A stretch of 64,000 nt of DNA from Brumimicrobium sp035497735 (GTDB lineage: Bacteria > Bacteroidota > Bacteroidia > Flavobacteriales_D > Crocinitomicaceae). Shown here in pieces: positions 26,397 to 34,536 of the stretch. Below the pieces are notes generated by a model. That model was not told the DNA's origin, searched no databases, and saw only the letters and a list, made by a program, of their open reading frames with translations. The position numbers were made by a program, and so were the translations under genes. Position 1 is the stretch's first letter; every line of letters begins with the position of its first letter. The DNA lies in contig DATJCX010000019.1 in assembly GCA_035497735.1 (NCBI GenBank), positions 1-64,000 on the forward strand. Reading direction: 5' to 3'.

Positions 26397-27624
26397 TTTT
26401 AATCATTTTCATTCTTGGTGTTTCATCCATCAAGTTATCAGGTGTAAACACGGGTGATACTTTCTCCGAAAAATCTACGATATCGATAAACATACTTCTC
26501 AATAGAATAATTGCTTCGGGAGATTTATTAACAACGTAAGAGAAGAGTTTAATCGGTCGATACGGCACATCTCCTATACCATCTCTGTCTAGGTCATAGC
26601 CGCTGTATTCACTCCAATAATTCCCATTAAATGAATTCTCATTGAGCGAGCCTTTGTAAGACAGGTCAAATGAATTATTGACAAAGTTATTATTGACAAA
26701 TATATTTTCGTAATTGGCACCTCTAGAGTTGATTGCCCAACCGTTACTTTGAAAAGTATTGTGTTCATAATGAATACGATTGGAGCCTTCTATATTGAGT
26801 GCTGTGGTATTTCTGATAAATTTATTATAGATTATTTTAGAATCGACAACTTCCTTCAGTAGTATTCCGTAGGCTGCACCTCCCCAATTGTTTTCCATGG
26901 TGTTGTATTGCGCAAGTGTACGTTTAGAAAACATGATTGCTATTCCTGCACCATTGTGTTTGAATAAGTTGTGCTCAACCAAGTTGTCGTGACAGAACAT
27001 AAAGTGCAAACCATATCTTACATTGTTTTCACTAATATTATTTTTGAATACATTACTATCAGAGAACTCTAGATATAAACCATCACGCATTTTGAAAACC
27101 TCATTATTTTCAACTAAATTTCCGTGACTATACCATAATTGGATACCGTTAGCAGCGTTAAATTCTGATACTGCTTCGCCATAAACTTTGTTATTTCTCA
27201 CAATACCGTGATCTCCTCTTTCAAGGAAAATGGCAAAGAAAGGTTTCTTAATCACTAAATTTTCAATAATGAAGTCACGACTCTTTCTAATCCTAACGGC
27301 AGCGTAATCCTTCGTAAAGCTTGTACCAACGTTTATGATTTCGAATCCATCAATTTGAAAGCCATCCGCTTCAATTGTCAGGATATCCCCTTTCAGTTGA
27401 CCGTCGATAATAGCGCCCGGTTCTCCTTTTAATTTGATACTTTTTTCTATAAGAAGATTAGACTCTTGATAGACTCCTTTTTTTACTAGAATTGTACTTC
27501 CAGGCGTGGCAATATCCACCGCTTTTCTAATCGTTTTAACTTCACAAGTAGCACAAACTTCAATTGTTTGAGCAAATGTTAAAGTAACAAAGAAAAAACT
27601 CAACAACGATAAGATAATCTTCAT
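26389..27624 (-). CDS. nosD: NosD, periplasmic beta-helix copper-site maturation protein
   Basis: 411 residues. A signal peptide (about 1-18, ending TFAQ) is followed by a right-handed parallel beta-helix of repeated short strands (PbH1/CASH repeats), visible as recurring patterns such as IENLVIKKPF, IVRNNKVYG, LVENNEVFKM and VFKNNISENN. Toward the C-terminus WSEYSGYDLDRDGIGDVPY (near 335-353) is the conserved NosD ending. It works with NosF and NosY in the periplasm to build the CuZ cluster of NosZ. Overlaps nosF by 8 bp and starts 27 bp after the nosL stop. Confidence 0.93.
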   Translation of the reverse strand: MKIILSLLSFFFVTLTFAQTIEVCATCEVKTIRKAVDIATPGSTILVKKGVYQESNLLIEKSIKLKGEPGAIIDGQLKGDILTIEADGFQIDGFEIINVGTSFTKDYAAVRIRKSRDFIIENLVIKKPFFAIFLERGDHGIVRNNKVYGEAVSEFNAANGIQLWYSHGNLVENNEVFKMRDGLYLEFSDSNVFKNNISENNVRYGLHFMFCHDNLVEHNLFKHNGAGIAIMFSKRTLAQYNTMENNWGGAAYGILLKEVVDSKIIYNKFIRNTTALNIEGSNRIHYEHNTFQSNGWAINSRGANYENIFVNNNFVNNSFDLSYKGSLNENSFNGNYWSEYSGYDLDRDGIGDVPYRPIKLFSYVVNKSPEAIILLRSMFIDIVDFSEKVSPVFTPDNLMDETPRMKMIKND

Positions 27625-27651
27625 TATATTATATTAATTTCTAGATGAATA

Positions 27652-28107
27652 TTAACGTCCAGCCTTTGAGAAATCGGCCAATATAGCCACTTTAACATCT
27701 CCCCAAGAAAACAGTTCACCACCATTTTCTTCTTGTATCTTTTCAGCATCTTCTTTACTACCGATTGCTGACAAATTCTCGCCCATTGGGCTTGGAATAT
27801 TTTGTGAAATAATAAAAGTAGCATCTTTCACATCTATCAATGTTCCTGGATTTGTATAATCCGCTGAAAGGATATGCAACATATCGCTTTCATTTTTCTG
27901 TTCATATAAGTAATGGATCAAACATTCAGATGCATCAAACTTAAAGTTTTTACCTTTATTGGTTACCACTTGGGCTGCATGCGTTTGATCGACAATGGTC
28001 ATTCTACAGAACTCACATTGATCAATACCGTAATTAATTGGCTCAATATTTTTAGAGCATGAAAATAATACGAAAGACATTAAAATAACTAATCCTAAAT
28101 TTCTCAT
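27652..28107 (-). CDS. nosL: NosL, copper-binding lipoprotein
   Basis: 151 residues. A lipoprotein signal peptide ends in FVLFSC (Cys about 17). The mature protein has the copper-binding CEFCRM block near 31-36, the NosL hallmark, and then FDASECLIHYL. NosL is a Cu(I) chaperone for NosZ. It sits between the unknown membrane protein (7 bp upstream) and nosD (27 bp downstream) in the nos operon. Confidence 0.92.
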   Translation of the reverse strand: MRNLGLVILMSFVLFSCSKNIEPINYGIDQCEFCRMTIVDQTHAAQVVTNKGKNFKFDASECLIHYLYEQKNESDMLHILSADYTNPGTLIDVKDATFIISQNIPSPMGENLSAIGSKEDAEKIQEENGGELFSWGDVKVAILADFSKAGR

Positions 28108-28114
28108 TTTTATA

Positions 28115-28732
28115 TTACGATTTAATTTTTTTATATTCAGATTTCCCTACGAAGTAAGACAAAAATACTAAAAACAATCCGAAGAACATGATGTATGCTC
28201 CGGTATGTGGCCAAGAGTCAACGTCAAAATTCAACAACTTCTTATGTCCAATCAATGGCGGGTTATACTGCATTGGTACACCATCAGGATCTAACAATTT
28301 AATTGCTGCATTAGGGTCTAAATTTGTTCCGTAATCAACTAACCATAAGTTAAAGTCATACATTCCTACCAAACCTAATGTCACCATTAAGACAAGCCAT
28401 CCAAAAAACCAAATTGGTTTTATTTTCCCAGTAAAACCGATAATTCCAATTAGAATTCCTAATCCAGCCATGATTCCAATAACAATCGGAAAAACAGTGA
28501 ATTCAATCATTTCATCAACTTTAGGGATTGTTTTCATTCCCACATAGTGATTTAGTCCATCAATATTTAAAAGGTCAAACTCTGTTTCACCAACGATATC
28601 GTTGATGTAAATATCCATTCCTAATCCTTCCGGATACTGTGGAGCGAACAATTTAATGTTCCATAAGGGATAGTAAAAGAGTCCTAGCAACAGTGCTGAA
28701 CCGATAACCATTAATATACTTGCTTTTTTCAT
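28115..28732 (-). CDS. Membrane protein of unknown function in the nos operon
   Basis: 205 residues with four predicted membrane helices (about 7-24, 82-103, 107-125 and 176-194) and a soluble loop of about 55 residues after the first helix. I recognise no enzyme motif and no cysteine. It contains the blocks NHYVGMKTIPK and SWPHTGAYIMFF, whose histidines could bind a metal or haem. It lies between nosZ and nosL, where Bacteroidota nos clusters commonly carry a similar protein, so a role in electron supply or copper handling for NosZ is the natural inference. This remains unproven. Confidence 0.8.
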   Translation of the reverse strand: MKKASILMVIGSALLLGLFYYPLWNIKLFAPQYPEGLGMDIYINDIVGETEFDLLNIDGLNHYVGMKTIPKVDEMIEFTVFPIVIGIMAGLGILIGIIGFTGKIKPIWFFGWLVLMVTLGLVGMYDFNLWLVDYGTNLDPNAAIKLLDPDGVPMQYNPPLIGHKKLLNFDVDSWPHTGAYIMFFGLFLVFLSYFVGKSEYKKIKS

Positions 28733-28798
28733 TCCGTTTTTTTTTTTGTAAACCTTGATTGATTATGCGTGCTTCGTTTCCTCTCTTGAAACGATTGG

Positions 28799-28830
28799 AA
28801 GATAGTGGAGAATTCACCCTCCACTATCTT
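28799..28830 (-). promoter_or_regulatory. Perfect 12-bp stem-loop between nosZ and the rest of the operon
   Basis: AAGATAGTGGAG, an 8-nt loop and CTCCACTATCTT form a perfect hairpin. No T-run follows on the minus strand, so it is more likely a processing, stabilising or partial attenuation element than a strong terminator. A second, weaker stem (AAGAAG/CTTCTT, 28843-28868) lies just upstream, nearer the nosZ stop. Confidence 0.6.
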
Positions 28831-28894
28831 TATTTGGGTAGAAAGAAGTTTTATTAAAAAAGCTTCTTATTTATGTTCGCTACCTAAAATTAAA

Positions 28895-30874
28895 TTATTT
28901 TGCAGATTTCCACTCTCCGTCTAACCCCCATCTTAATGGAACATCAGTACTTGGCTGTGAAACTCTTACATATCCTGCCATTTCTTGGTGAAGAGCTGAA
29001 CAGAAGTCTGTACAATAGAATGGGAATACTCCTTCTGTCTTAGGCTCCCAAGTAATTGTTGTAGTTCTACCTGGTACGATTAATAACTCAGAGTTATTCA
29101 TTCCAATAATACTGAATCCGTGAGGAAGGTCATAGTCTTGTTCCGAGTTTGTAATATGGAAGAATACTTTATCACCTACTTTCACTCCTTCAATGTTATC
29201 TGGCGTGAAGTGAGAACGAATCATTGTCATGTAAACATGCACTTCATTTCCTTTTCTCTCAACTCTTGCATCATTCGCGTTTTTAACTACGTATGGGTGC
29301 TCGTTATCAGCCAATCTGTAAATCTTCTTTGTATTGGGTGCAACTCTACCAGCACTAATTGCTGATGCGTAGTGAGGCTCTCCAATTGTCGGGAAGTCAA
29401 GAATTAACTCCATTTTGTCTCCTGAAATATCAAAGATCTGCGCTGATTGATTTAACTCTGGTCCAACTGGTAAGTATCTATCTTTAGTAATCTTGTTCAT
29501 TGCTAATAAGTATTTACCTTCTGGCTTTCTTGAGTTACCTCCTGGGATACATAAGTGACCTGGAGAGTAGAATGTAGGTTGTCTATCTACTACTTCCCAT
29601 GTTCCAACTTTCCACTTAACAACTTCTGAAGAAATAAAGAATGTCGTGTACGCATATCCTTTTCCGTCAAATTCTGTATGTAGCGGTCCGATTCCTGGCT
29701 GCTCAACAATACCTGCTAAAGTTTTCTCGTAATTTAATACTGGAATTCCGTAAGCTTCTCCATCGAAATCTTTTTTATCGATTACATCGATAATTTTATT
29801 GAAATCGTGAACAACTAAGTTTGCAGATAATTTACCGTTAGAAACGATATACTGTCCTGATGGGTCAACGTCACATCCGTGTGGTGATTTTGCTGAAGGA
29901 ATTAAGTAAGCAATTCCAGGGAAATCAGCAGCTTCTAATACTAACACTTCTTCTTTCCAAGTTGTCTCAGAAGTATGTGTTTTTTCATTCACTTTGTTGT
30001 GTGCGTATCTCGTTTTTTCTTTAACTCCTTTTCCAGCTTTGATATACTCTTCTGCTTTCTTCCAGTTAATAGCTAAAACGTAGTCTTTATCATTCTTAGA
30101 AGCGTTAACCTCTTGTAATGAATGAGACTCTTCAGTATTATACGTTGTAAAGAAGAACCATCCATGAGACTTATCTCTACCTGGGTGACCTAAGTCATAG
30201 TTATAACCTGGTACACGAATTTGGAAAGATAAATCCATATCTCCTGATTCTTGATCTACACTAATAAAAGACATAGAAGCTTTGAAGTTACCTTTGTATT
30301 CTTCAATTGGCATATCTCTTTGAGGAATCGGAACAGAGAAACGAGTTCCCGCAACAACATACTCCGTGTTTTCAGTCACGAAAGAAGAGGAGTGGTTACC
30401 TGCACTGTTTGGAATTTCAATGATTTCTTTTGTTTCGAAATCCGTCAAATCGATACGTGCAATACGAGGTGTATTGTTACCATTGATAAATACCCAACGA
30501 CCATCAGTTTCTCCATTTGTTTGAGAAATATCTGGGTGGTGAGAGTCATCCCATGGAACAAATCCATAAGAAGTATTAAACATGGCTTTACTCTCCTCAC
30601 TGTATCCATACCCTGTTTGAGGGTCCTGAGAGAATACTGGAGTTACTTTTAACAATCTACCAGAAGGTAAACCGTAAGTATAAAGCTGTCCACTGAATCC
30701 ACCTGACACGAATGCATAGAATTCATCTAGCTCGCCTGGAGCTACATACGCCTTTTCAGCAGCACTCTTTTTAGAGCCGTTACTGCCTCCATTGCTCGAT
30801 CCTCCTCCTGGAGTACAAGCTACGAAAGACAACAACGCTGCACTTAGGCTTAAAAATTGAATTGTTTTTTTCAT
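28895..30874 (-). CDS. nosZ: Nitrous-oxide reductase, Sec-type (clade II), probable lipoprotein
   Basis: 659 residues. It reduces N2O to N2 in the periplasm. A Sec-type, not Tat-type, signal ends in SFVACTPGG with a Cys at residue 20, so the protein may be lipid anchored. The seven CuZ histidines are all visible: DDSHHPDIS (two), GNHSSSFV, KSPHGCDVD, GPLHTEFDG, SPGHLCIPGG and GEPHYASAI. The CuA domain is C-terminal, with YCTDFCSALHQEM at 620-632 supplying two Cys, a His and a Met. The Sec signal and the downstream gene order mark the atypical clade II. A promoter at 30913-30920 and a Crp/Fnr-like site at 30943-30956 precede it. Confidence 0.97.
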   Translation of the reverse strand: MKKTIQFLSLSAALLSFVACTPGGGSSNGGSNGSKKSAAEKAYVAPGELDEFYAFVSGGFSGQLYTYGLPSGRLLKVTPVFSQDPQTGYGYSEESKAMFNTSYGFVPWDDSHHPDISQTNGETDGRWVFINGNNTPRIARIDLTDFETKEIIEIPNSAGNHSSSFVTENTEYVVAGTRFSVPIPQRDMPIEEYKGNFKASMSFISVDQESGDMDLSFQIRVPGYNYDLGHPGRDKSHGWFFFTTYNTEESHSLQEVNASKNDKDYVLAINWKKAEEYIKAGKGVKEKTRYAHNKVNEKTHTSETTWKEEVLVLEAADFPGIAYLIPSAKSPHGCDVDPSGQYIVSNGKLSANLVVHDFNKIIDVIDKKDFDGEAYGIPVLNYEKTLAGIVEQPGIGPLHTEFDGKGYAYTTFFISSEVVKWKVGTWEVVDRQPTFYSPGHLCIPGGNSRKPEGKYLLAMNKITKDRYLPVGPELNQSAQIFDISGDKMELILDFPTIGEPHYASAISAGRVAPNTKKIYRLADNEHPYVVKNANDARVERKGNEVHVYMTMIRSHFTPDNIEGVKVGDKVFFHITNSEQDYDLPHGFSIIGMNNSELLIVPGRTTTITWEPKTEGVFPFYCTDFCSALHQEMAGYVRVSQPSTDVPLRWGLDGEWKSAK

Positions 30875-30912
30875 AGTTAACTGTTTAAAATTTTTAGACT
30901 TTTAATATGGTA

Positions 30913-30920
30913 CAAATATA
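30913..30920 (-). promoter_or_regulatory. nosZ: -7 promoter element (TATATTTG) of nosZ
   Basis: An exact TAnnTTTG match on the minus strand, 38 bp ahead of the nosZ ATG. No TTG is found at -33, as expected of an activator-dependent promoter. Confidence 0.55.
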
Positions 30921-30942
30921 GATATTTGATAATCCGCCACAT

Positions 30943-30956
30943 ATGACAAAAGTCAG
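30943..30956 (-). promoter_or_regulatory. Candidate Crp/Fnr-family operator of nosZ
   Basis: TGAC-AAAA-GTCA (30944-30955) is a perfect inverted repeat with the 4-bp spacer of Crp/Fnr boxes (TTGAT-N4-ATCAA type). Its centre is about 40-42 bp upstream of the start predicted from the -7 element, the class II activator position. The outermost bases (A and G) do not match the T/A of a canonical box. Confidence 0.5.
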
Positions 30957-31113
30957 ATTTCGGACTGAATTATCCAAGTTATTATGGAAATTAGTCATTT
31001 TTTATGAAAAAACAAAAATTTGAAGGGAAAATTCAGTAAAGTTCTACTGCTTTTCTTGTTAATCGAAAGGAATATATTCAGTAATAAGGATGAAAAATAC
31101 GCGTAAATGGATT

Positions 31114-32070
31114 TTAGACTTCGTAGGGAAGTTTTTCGCCAGCTAGACCAGCAAGAATGTTTTCAGCTACCATCTTCGCCATTTTATCTCTATCTTCTTC
31201 AATGGAACTTCCAATATGAGGCGTTATAGAAACATGGGGAAGATCTAACAATTCATTATTAAAAATCATCGGCTCTGGATTTGTCACATCTAAACCTGCC
31301 CCCCAAATGGTTCTAGACTTTAAAGCTTCTGTCAATGCCAATTCATCATGAATTTGCCCGCGAGAAGTATTAATAAAGATGGCATTCTTTTTCATCTTAG
31401 AGAATGCCGTAGCATCAAATTTATTCTTTGTTTGTTCATTTAAAGCAGCGTGAACAGAAAGAACATCACTTTGCGATAAAAGCTCTTCAAAAGAAACCCA
31501 CTTCGCTCCTAACTCCTTTTCTGCTCGCTCGTTTCGTGAACGATTGTGATAAATAATCTCCATATTATAAGCAGCTCTAGAAAGTCTAGCCATCTCAAAA
31601 CCAATGTTTCCTAATCCAAAAACACCTAAGACCTTGTTTCTAAGTCCTATCCCTAAGTTTTCAGTTGGAGTAAAATGACTCCACTCTCCTCTCTTAATGC
31701 TTTGATACATATAAAAAGCATTCTTCGAAGCTGTTAACATCAACATAAATGCTGTGTCTGCGGTCGCTTCACTTCCTGCATTTGGTGTGTTTCCAATTGG
31801 AATGTTCAGTCTTTTAGCCGTGGCCAAGTCAACATGATTGTATCCTATAGAATGTAAAGCAATCACTTTTAAGTGTGGAACTGCCTCCAAAAATTCTTGA
31901 TTTACCCTATTTCTATCTGCCACGACTATCGCATCATGCTCCTTGCATATCTCAACAAATTCTGTTGGAGTGGGTACTGCTTTATTTTCCCAAATAGTAA
32001 CTGTATGTCCAGCTTGCTGAATCATATCCAATCCTATTTGTCTAATTCGTCGTGTTAAAAATACCTTCAT
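31114..32070 (-). CDS. D-2-hydroxyacid dehydrogenase, NAD-binding
   Basis: 318 residues. It has HSIGYNHVDLATAKRLNIPI near 75-94 and the Rossmann dinucleotide motif GLGNIGFEMARL near 149-160. INTSRGQIHDELAL near 226-239 is followed by TPHIGSSIEED near 277, whose His is the catalytic acid/base. These mark the D-isomer-specific 2-hydroxyacid dehydrogenases, which reduce 2-ketoacids such as pyruvate, glyoxylate or phenylpyruvate. Which one cannot be told. The promoter element TACTTTTG ends five bases before the ATG. It lies 28 bp after the DUF488 gene, so it may also be read from there. Confidence 0.9.
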   Translation of the reverse strand: MKVFLTRRIRQIGLDMIQQAGHTVTIWENKAVPTPTEFVEICKEHDAIVVADRNRVNQEFLEAVPHLKVIALHSIGYNHVDLATAKRLNIPIGNTPNAGSEATADTAFMLMLTASKNAFYMYQSIKRGEWSHFTPTENLGIGLRNKVLGVFGLGNIGFEMARLSRAAYNMEIIYHNRSRNERAEKELGAKWVSFEELLSQSDVLSVHAALNEQTKNKFDATAFSKMKKNAIFINTSRGQIHDELALTEALKSRTIWGAGLDVTNPEPMIFNNELLDLPHVSITPHIGSSIEEDRDKMAKMVAENILAGLAGEKLPYEV

Positions 32071-32075
32071 AAAGA

Positions 32076-32083
32076 CAAAAGTA
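32076..32083 (-). promoter_or_regulatory. -7 element (TACTTTTG) with leaderless spacing
   Basis: An exact TAnnTTTG match on the minus strand, with only five bases between its G and the ATG at 32070. The predicted start site coincides with the A of the start codon. Confidence 0.5.
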
Positions 32084-32098
32084 AATATATAATGTGTT

Positions 32099-32473
32099 TT
32101 ATCTAGCAGGTGATGACTTTACTTGTGAGTTCAACCACTGTTTTAAAAATACAGCTTGATTGTGCTTTTCATTTTTAGCGCTAAAAAGTAAAGTAACTTT
32201 CTCGTGTTTAGCAACGGCATCTTTAAGTTGTTTGGTTATTGCCGAATTTCCCTCAAGTTCTATCAAGTATTTTTTCTTAAACTCTCCCCATTTTTCATCC
32301 TCATGGTTAAACCATTTACGCAATTCCGTTGAAGGACCGATTTCTTTTAACCATAAGTCAAGTCGTGCATCTTCTTTTTTGATTCCACGCGGCCAAAGTC
32401 TGTCCACCAAAATACGAAAACCATCATCGTCTGTTGCGTCTTCATAAATCCGTTTTAATACAATTGCAGCCAT
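32099..32473 (-). CDS. DUF488 family protein (YeaO-like)
   Basis: 124 residues. The family block RILVDRLWPRGIKKEDA is at about 20-36, then WLKEIGPSTELRKWFNH near 41-57 and VTLLFSAKNEKHNQA near 92-106. Family members are small cytosolic proteins of unknown biochemical role; no catalytic mechanism is established. It sits between the nucleotidase gene and the hydroxyacid dehydrogenase, all minus strand, but with gaps that do not prove an operon. Confidence 0.85.
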   Translation of the reverse strand: MAAIVLKRIYEDATDDDGFRILVDRLWPRGIKKEDARLDLWLKEIGPSTELRKWFNHEDEKWGEFKKKYLIELEGNSAITKQLKDAVAKHEKVTLLFSAKNEKHNQAVFLKQWLNSQVKSSPAR

Positions 32474-32558
32474 TTCTACTTTTTAAAAAAGCAAATTACG
32501 AATAAAAGGCCAATTTGTAGAACCCTTCACGGGGTAATTTTAAAAAAAAGTGTGACAA

Positions 32559-33491
32559 TTATTTTTCGTACTCCTTGAGTGTAGAGTCTGATTTATACAA
32601 AACTCTACCGCAAGGCACTACCTTACTTGAGTCATCTAAATGAACAGATTGATCGTCAAAGAAAATATGAGCACCGAATGCTTTTAAGACTTTATCCTTG
32701 GCCAATCCGCCCATAAAATAAGCTTCGTCAACGTAAACTCCCCAATTTCTAAGCGTATTTACAACACGCATATGACTAGGAGCACTTCTAGCTGTAACAA
32801 TCGCTATTCTCAAGGGTGTCAACTCGATAGACATCGGTAAACGCTCTTGAATCTTCGACAACCTTCTCAATAAATTCGCAAAAGGCCCATCATCCAAAGG
32901 AATGTTTTCATTTGCTTTTTCATGTGCTAGGAAAGCCTCTATTCCTTCCTGCTTATAAATCTTTTCAGATGCTTCAGAAAACACCACTGCATCCGCATCG
33001 AAAGCAAATTTCACTCTTTCTGTTTCGGGTTGGTAATCCGCAGGAGGGTCATACACCAAGGCAGTAGCACAACTAGCGTTATCTATAACTGTTTGTACCT
33101 CTTTTTCATCTTTCGACAAGAATAGGTCAACGCCAAAAGCATCAATAAATGGCGGTATTGGTTCACCACCTGAAAAAGCCATTCTGTTAATTGGTAAATT
33201 ATAATGCTGAATAGATTTAAGTACTCTTGTTCCTGTTTCCGGACTATTTCTGGACATCACGACAATTTCTACGATAGGACTATTTTTTTCTACGTGTAAA
33301 TTTAGATTAAGCAGCGCTTGAATCAAAGGAAAAGCAGTTCCCTTTTCCAATACGACATCTTCATTTTCTAATTGATATTTTCTAAAACCTTGAATACTTT
33401 CTTTTTTAAAAATTTCATTTTCCACTTCTAAATTGAAAAGCGCTCTGGTTGAAACACCAACTACTAATATATCTGAAACATCTACTGCCAT
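32559..33491 (-). CDS. Cytosolic 5'-nucleotidase family protein
   Basis: 310 residues. The N-terminal stretch has ILVVGVSTRALFNLEVENEI at about 8-27, and later blocks are EIVVMSRNSPETGTRVLKSI and AFSGGEPIPPFIDAFGVDLF. VNTLRNWGVYVDEAYFMGGL near 245-264 is followed by FDDQ. These match the 5'-nucleotidase family related to eukaryotic cytosolic IMP/AMP-preferring enzymes, which remove phosphate from nucleoside monophosphates through a HAD-like fold. The family is confidently assigned, substrate preference is not. A long gap to ppa contains the ppa terminator, so this is a separate transcription unit. Confidence 0.8.
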   Translation of the reverse strand: MAVDVSDILVVGVSTRALFNLEVENEIFKKESIQGFRKYQLENEDVVLEKGTAFPLIQALLNLNLHVEKNSPIVEIVVMSRNSPETGTRVLKSIQHYNLPINRMAFSGGEPIPPFIDAFGVDLFLSKDEKEVQTVIDNASCATALVYDPPADYQPETERVKFAFDADAVVFSEASEKIYKQEGIEAFLAHEKANENIPLDDGPFANLLRRLSKIQERLPMSIELTPLRIAIVTARSAPSHMRVVNTLRNWGVYVDEAYFMGGLAKDKVLKAFGAHIFFDDQSVHLDDSSKVVPCGRVLYKSDSTLKEYEK

Positions 33492-33604
33492 GCTATTGAA
33501 TCTTTATTCCTTGTGAAATGATAATCTTACAATATTACACATATTCACAATTGATTTATTAGAATTAAAGTGATTTTTTTTCGAATTAGCCTATAGTTTA
33601 GGCC

Positions 33605-33630
33605 AAAAAAAACCGCAAAATTGCGGTTTT
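33605..33630 (-). terminator. Hairpin terminator of ppa
   Basis: AACCGCAA-AA-TTGCGGTT forms an eight-pair stem. On the minus strand it runs into a U-tract from the A-run at 33605-33612. It is placed 25 bp past the ppa stop. Confidence 0.85.
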
Positions 33631-33654
33631 CATTATTTTCAATACGTTTTTGAA

Positions 33655-34167
33655 CTATAGTTGGTAAAGGTATTTTTTACTTTCTTCTAATTCTTGGTAA
33701 CGCACTTTACATTCGTCAATCATTTTTTCAGCAGCTGCTCTATCTCCAAAACCATTTGTTTGAACAGTTTTATTCTCTAAATTCTTGTATGTTTTAAAGA
33801 ACTCTTCTACTTCTTTTTTGAAGTGATCATTCACATCATTGATATCGTTTAATTTGCTCATGATTGGATCATCAACAGGAACGCAAACGATTTTCTCGTC
33901 ATTGTCTCCACCGTCCACCATGTAGAAAACTCCAACAGCTTTAACTTCAACTAAAATCCCAGGTGCAAATGGTTCCGTAGCCAATACTAAAACATCTAAT
34001 GCATCACCATCTAAAGCCAAAGTTTCTGGAACAAATCCATATTCAGCCGGATATCTCATGTTAGAGTATAACAAACGGTCGAAACGGATTCTTTTTAATG
34101 TAAAATCGTATTCGTACTTATTTCTACTTCCTGTAGGAATTTCAATAAAAGCATCAAAAGTTTTCAT
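33655..34167 (-). CDS. ppa: Inorganic pyrophosphatase (family I)
   Basis: 170 residues, usual length. The substrate block EIPTGSRNKYEYD is at about 9-21, then RYPAEYGFVPETLALDGDALDVLVL near 38-62, containing the Asp residues that bind Mg2+ in family I enzymes. It hydrolyses pyrophosphate and so pulls biosynthetic reactions forward in the cytosol. A full promoter (TTG-N20-TATTTTTG) lies just upstream and a strong terminator downstream, so it is a one-gene unit. Confidence 0.96.
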   Translation of the reverse strand: MKTFDAFIEIPTGSRNKYEYDFTLKRIRFDRLLYSNMRYPAEYGFVPETLALDGDALDVLVLATEPFAPGILVEVKAVGVFYMVDGGDNDEKIVCVPVDDPIMSKLNDINDVNDHFKKEVEEFFKTYKNLENKTVQTNGFGDRAAAEKMIDECKVRYQELEESKKYLYQL

Positions 34168-34189
34168 ATCTTAATTTTCAATTAGGTTG

Positions 34190-34220
34190 CAAAAATAATT
34201 TAATTATCTTTTTATTACAA
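34190..34220 (-). promoter_or_regulatory. ppa: Promoter of ppa
   Basis: On the minus strand TTG (34218-34220) is followed after 20 bp by TATTTTTG (34190-34197), an almost ideal Bacteroidota promoter. The ATG is 22 bp further on. Confidence 0.65.
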
Positions 34221-34508
34221 GTTTTTGAAAAATATATTCTCATTTCACTGATATAACTGATTATACAGTCAAAACAATAAACGGGTACTTCAAGAGTTAC
34301 AACCACCTGTCTTGTCAGTAAATGACGTGCCTGACTGACAAATAAAAAATAAAACTGACATAATAACAGTTATTCTATATTATTCAAATATTTAAACCAA
34401 ATGGCAAACTAGTTGTTTAGCTATGCAGTGAGATATCTTATGCTCTCTATTTATGAATTCGTTCATGGAATTATAATATAGAAAGAAAAGATTTGAAATA
34501 AAAATAAT
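34221..34508. promoter_or_regulatory. Divergent ppa/rsfS region with TGTCAGT inverted repeats
   Basis: This long gap has no gene. TTGTCAGT (34312-34319) and ACTGACAA (34334-34341) are perfect inverted copies 14 bp apart, with a third copy AACTGACA at 34353-34360. The 13-bp palindrome AATAAC-A-GTTATT follows at 34362-34374. The cluster looks like an operator region, though no regulator is nearby. Confidence 0.45.
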
Positions 34509-34516
34509 TAGCTTTG
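34509..34516 (+). promoter_or_regulatory. -7 promoter element (TAGCTTTG) of rsfS-ftsH run
   Basis: An exact TAnnTTTG match, 20 bp before the rsfS ATG. It would drive rsfS, ftsH and the genes that follow. Confidence 0.55.
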
Positions 34517-34536
34517 TGCTAATATTAAAACATTGA

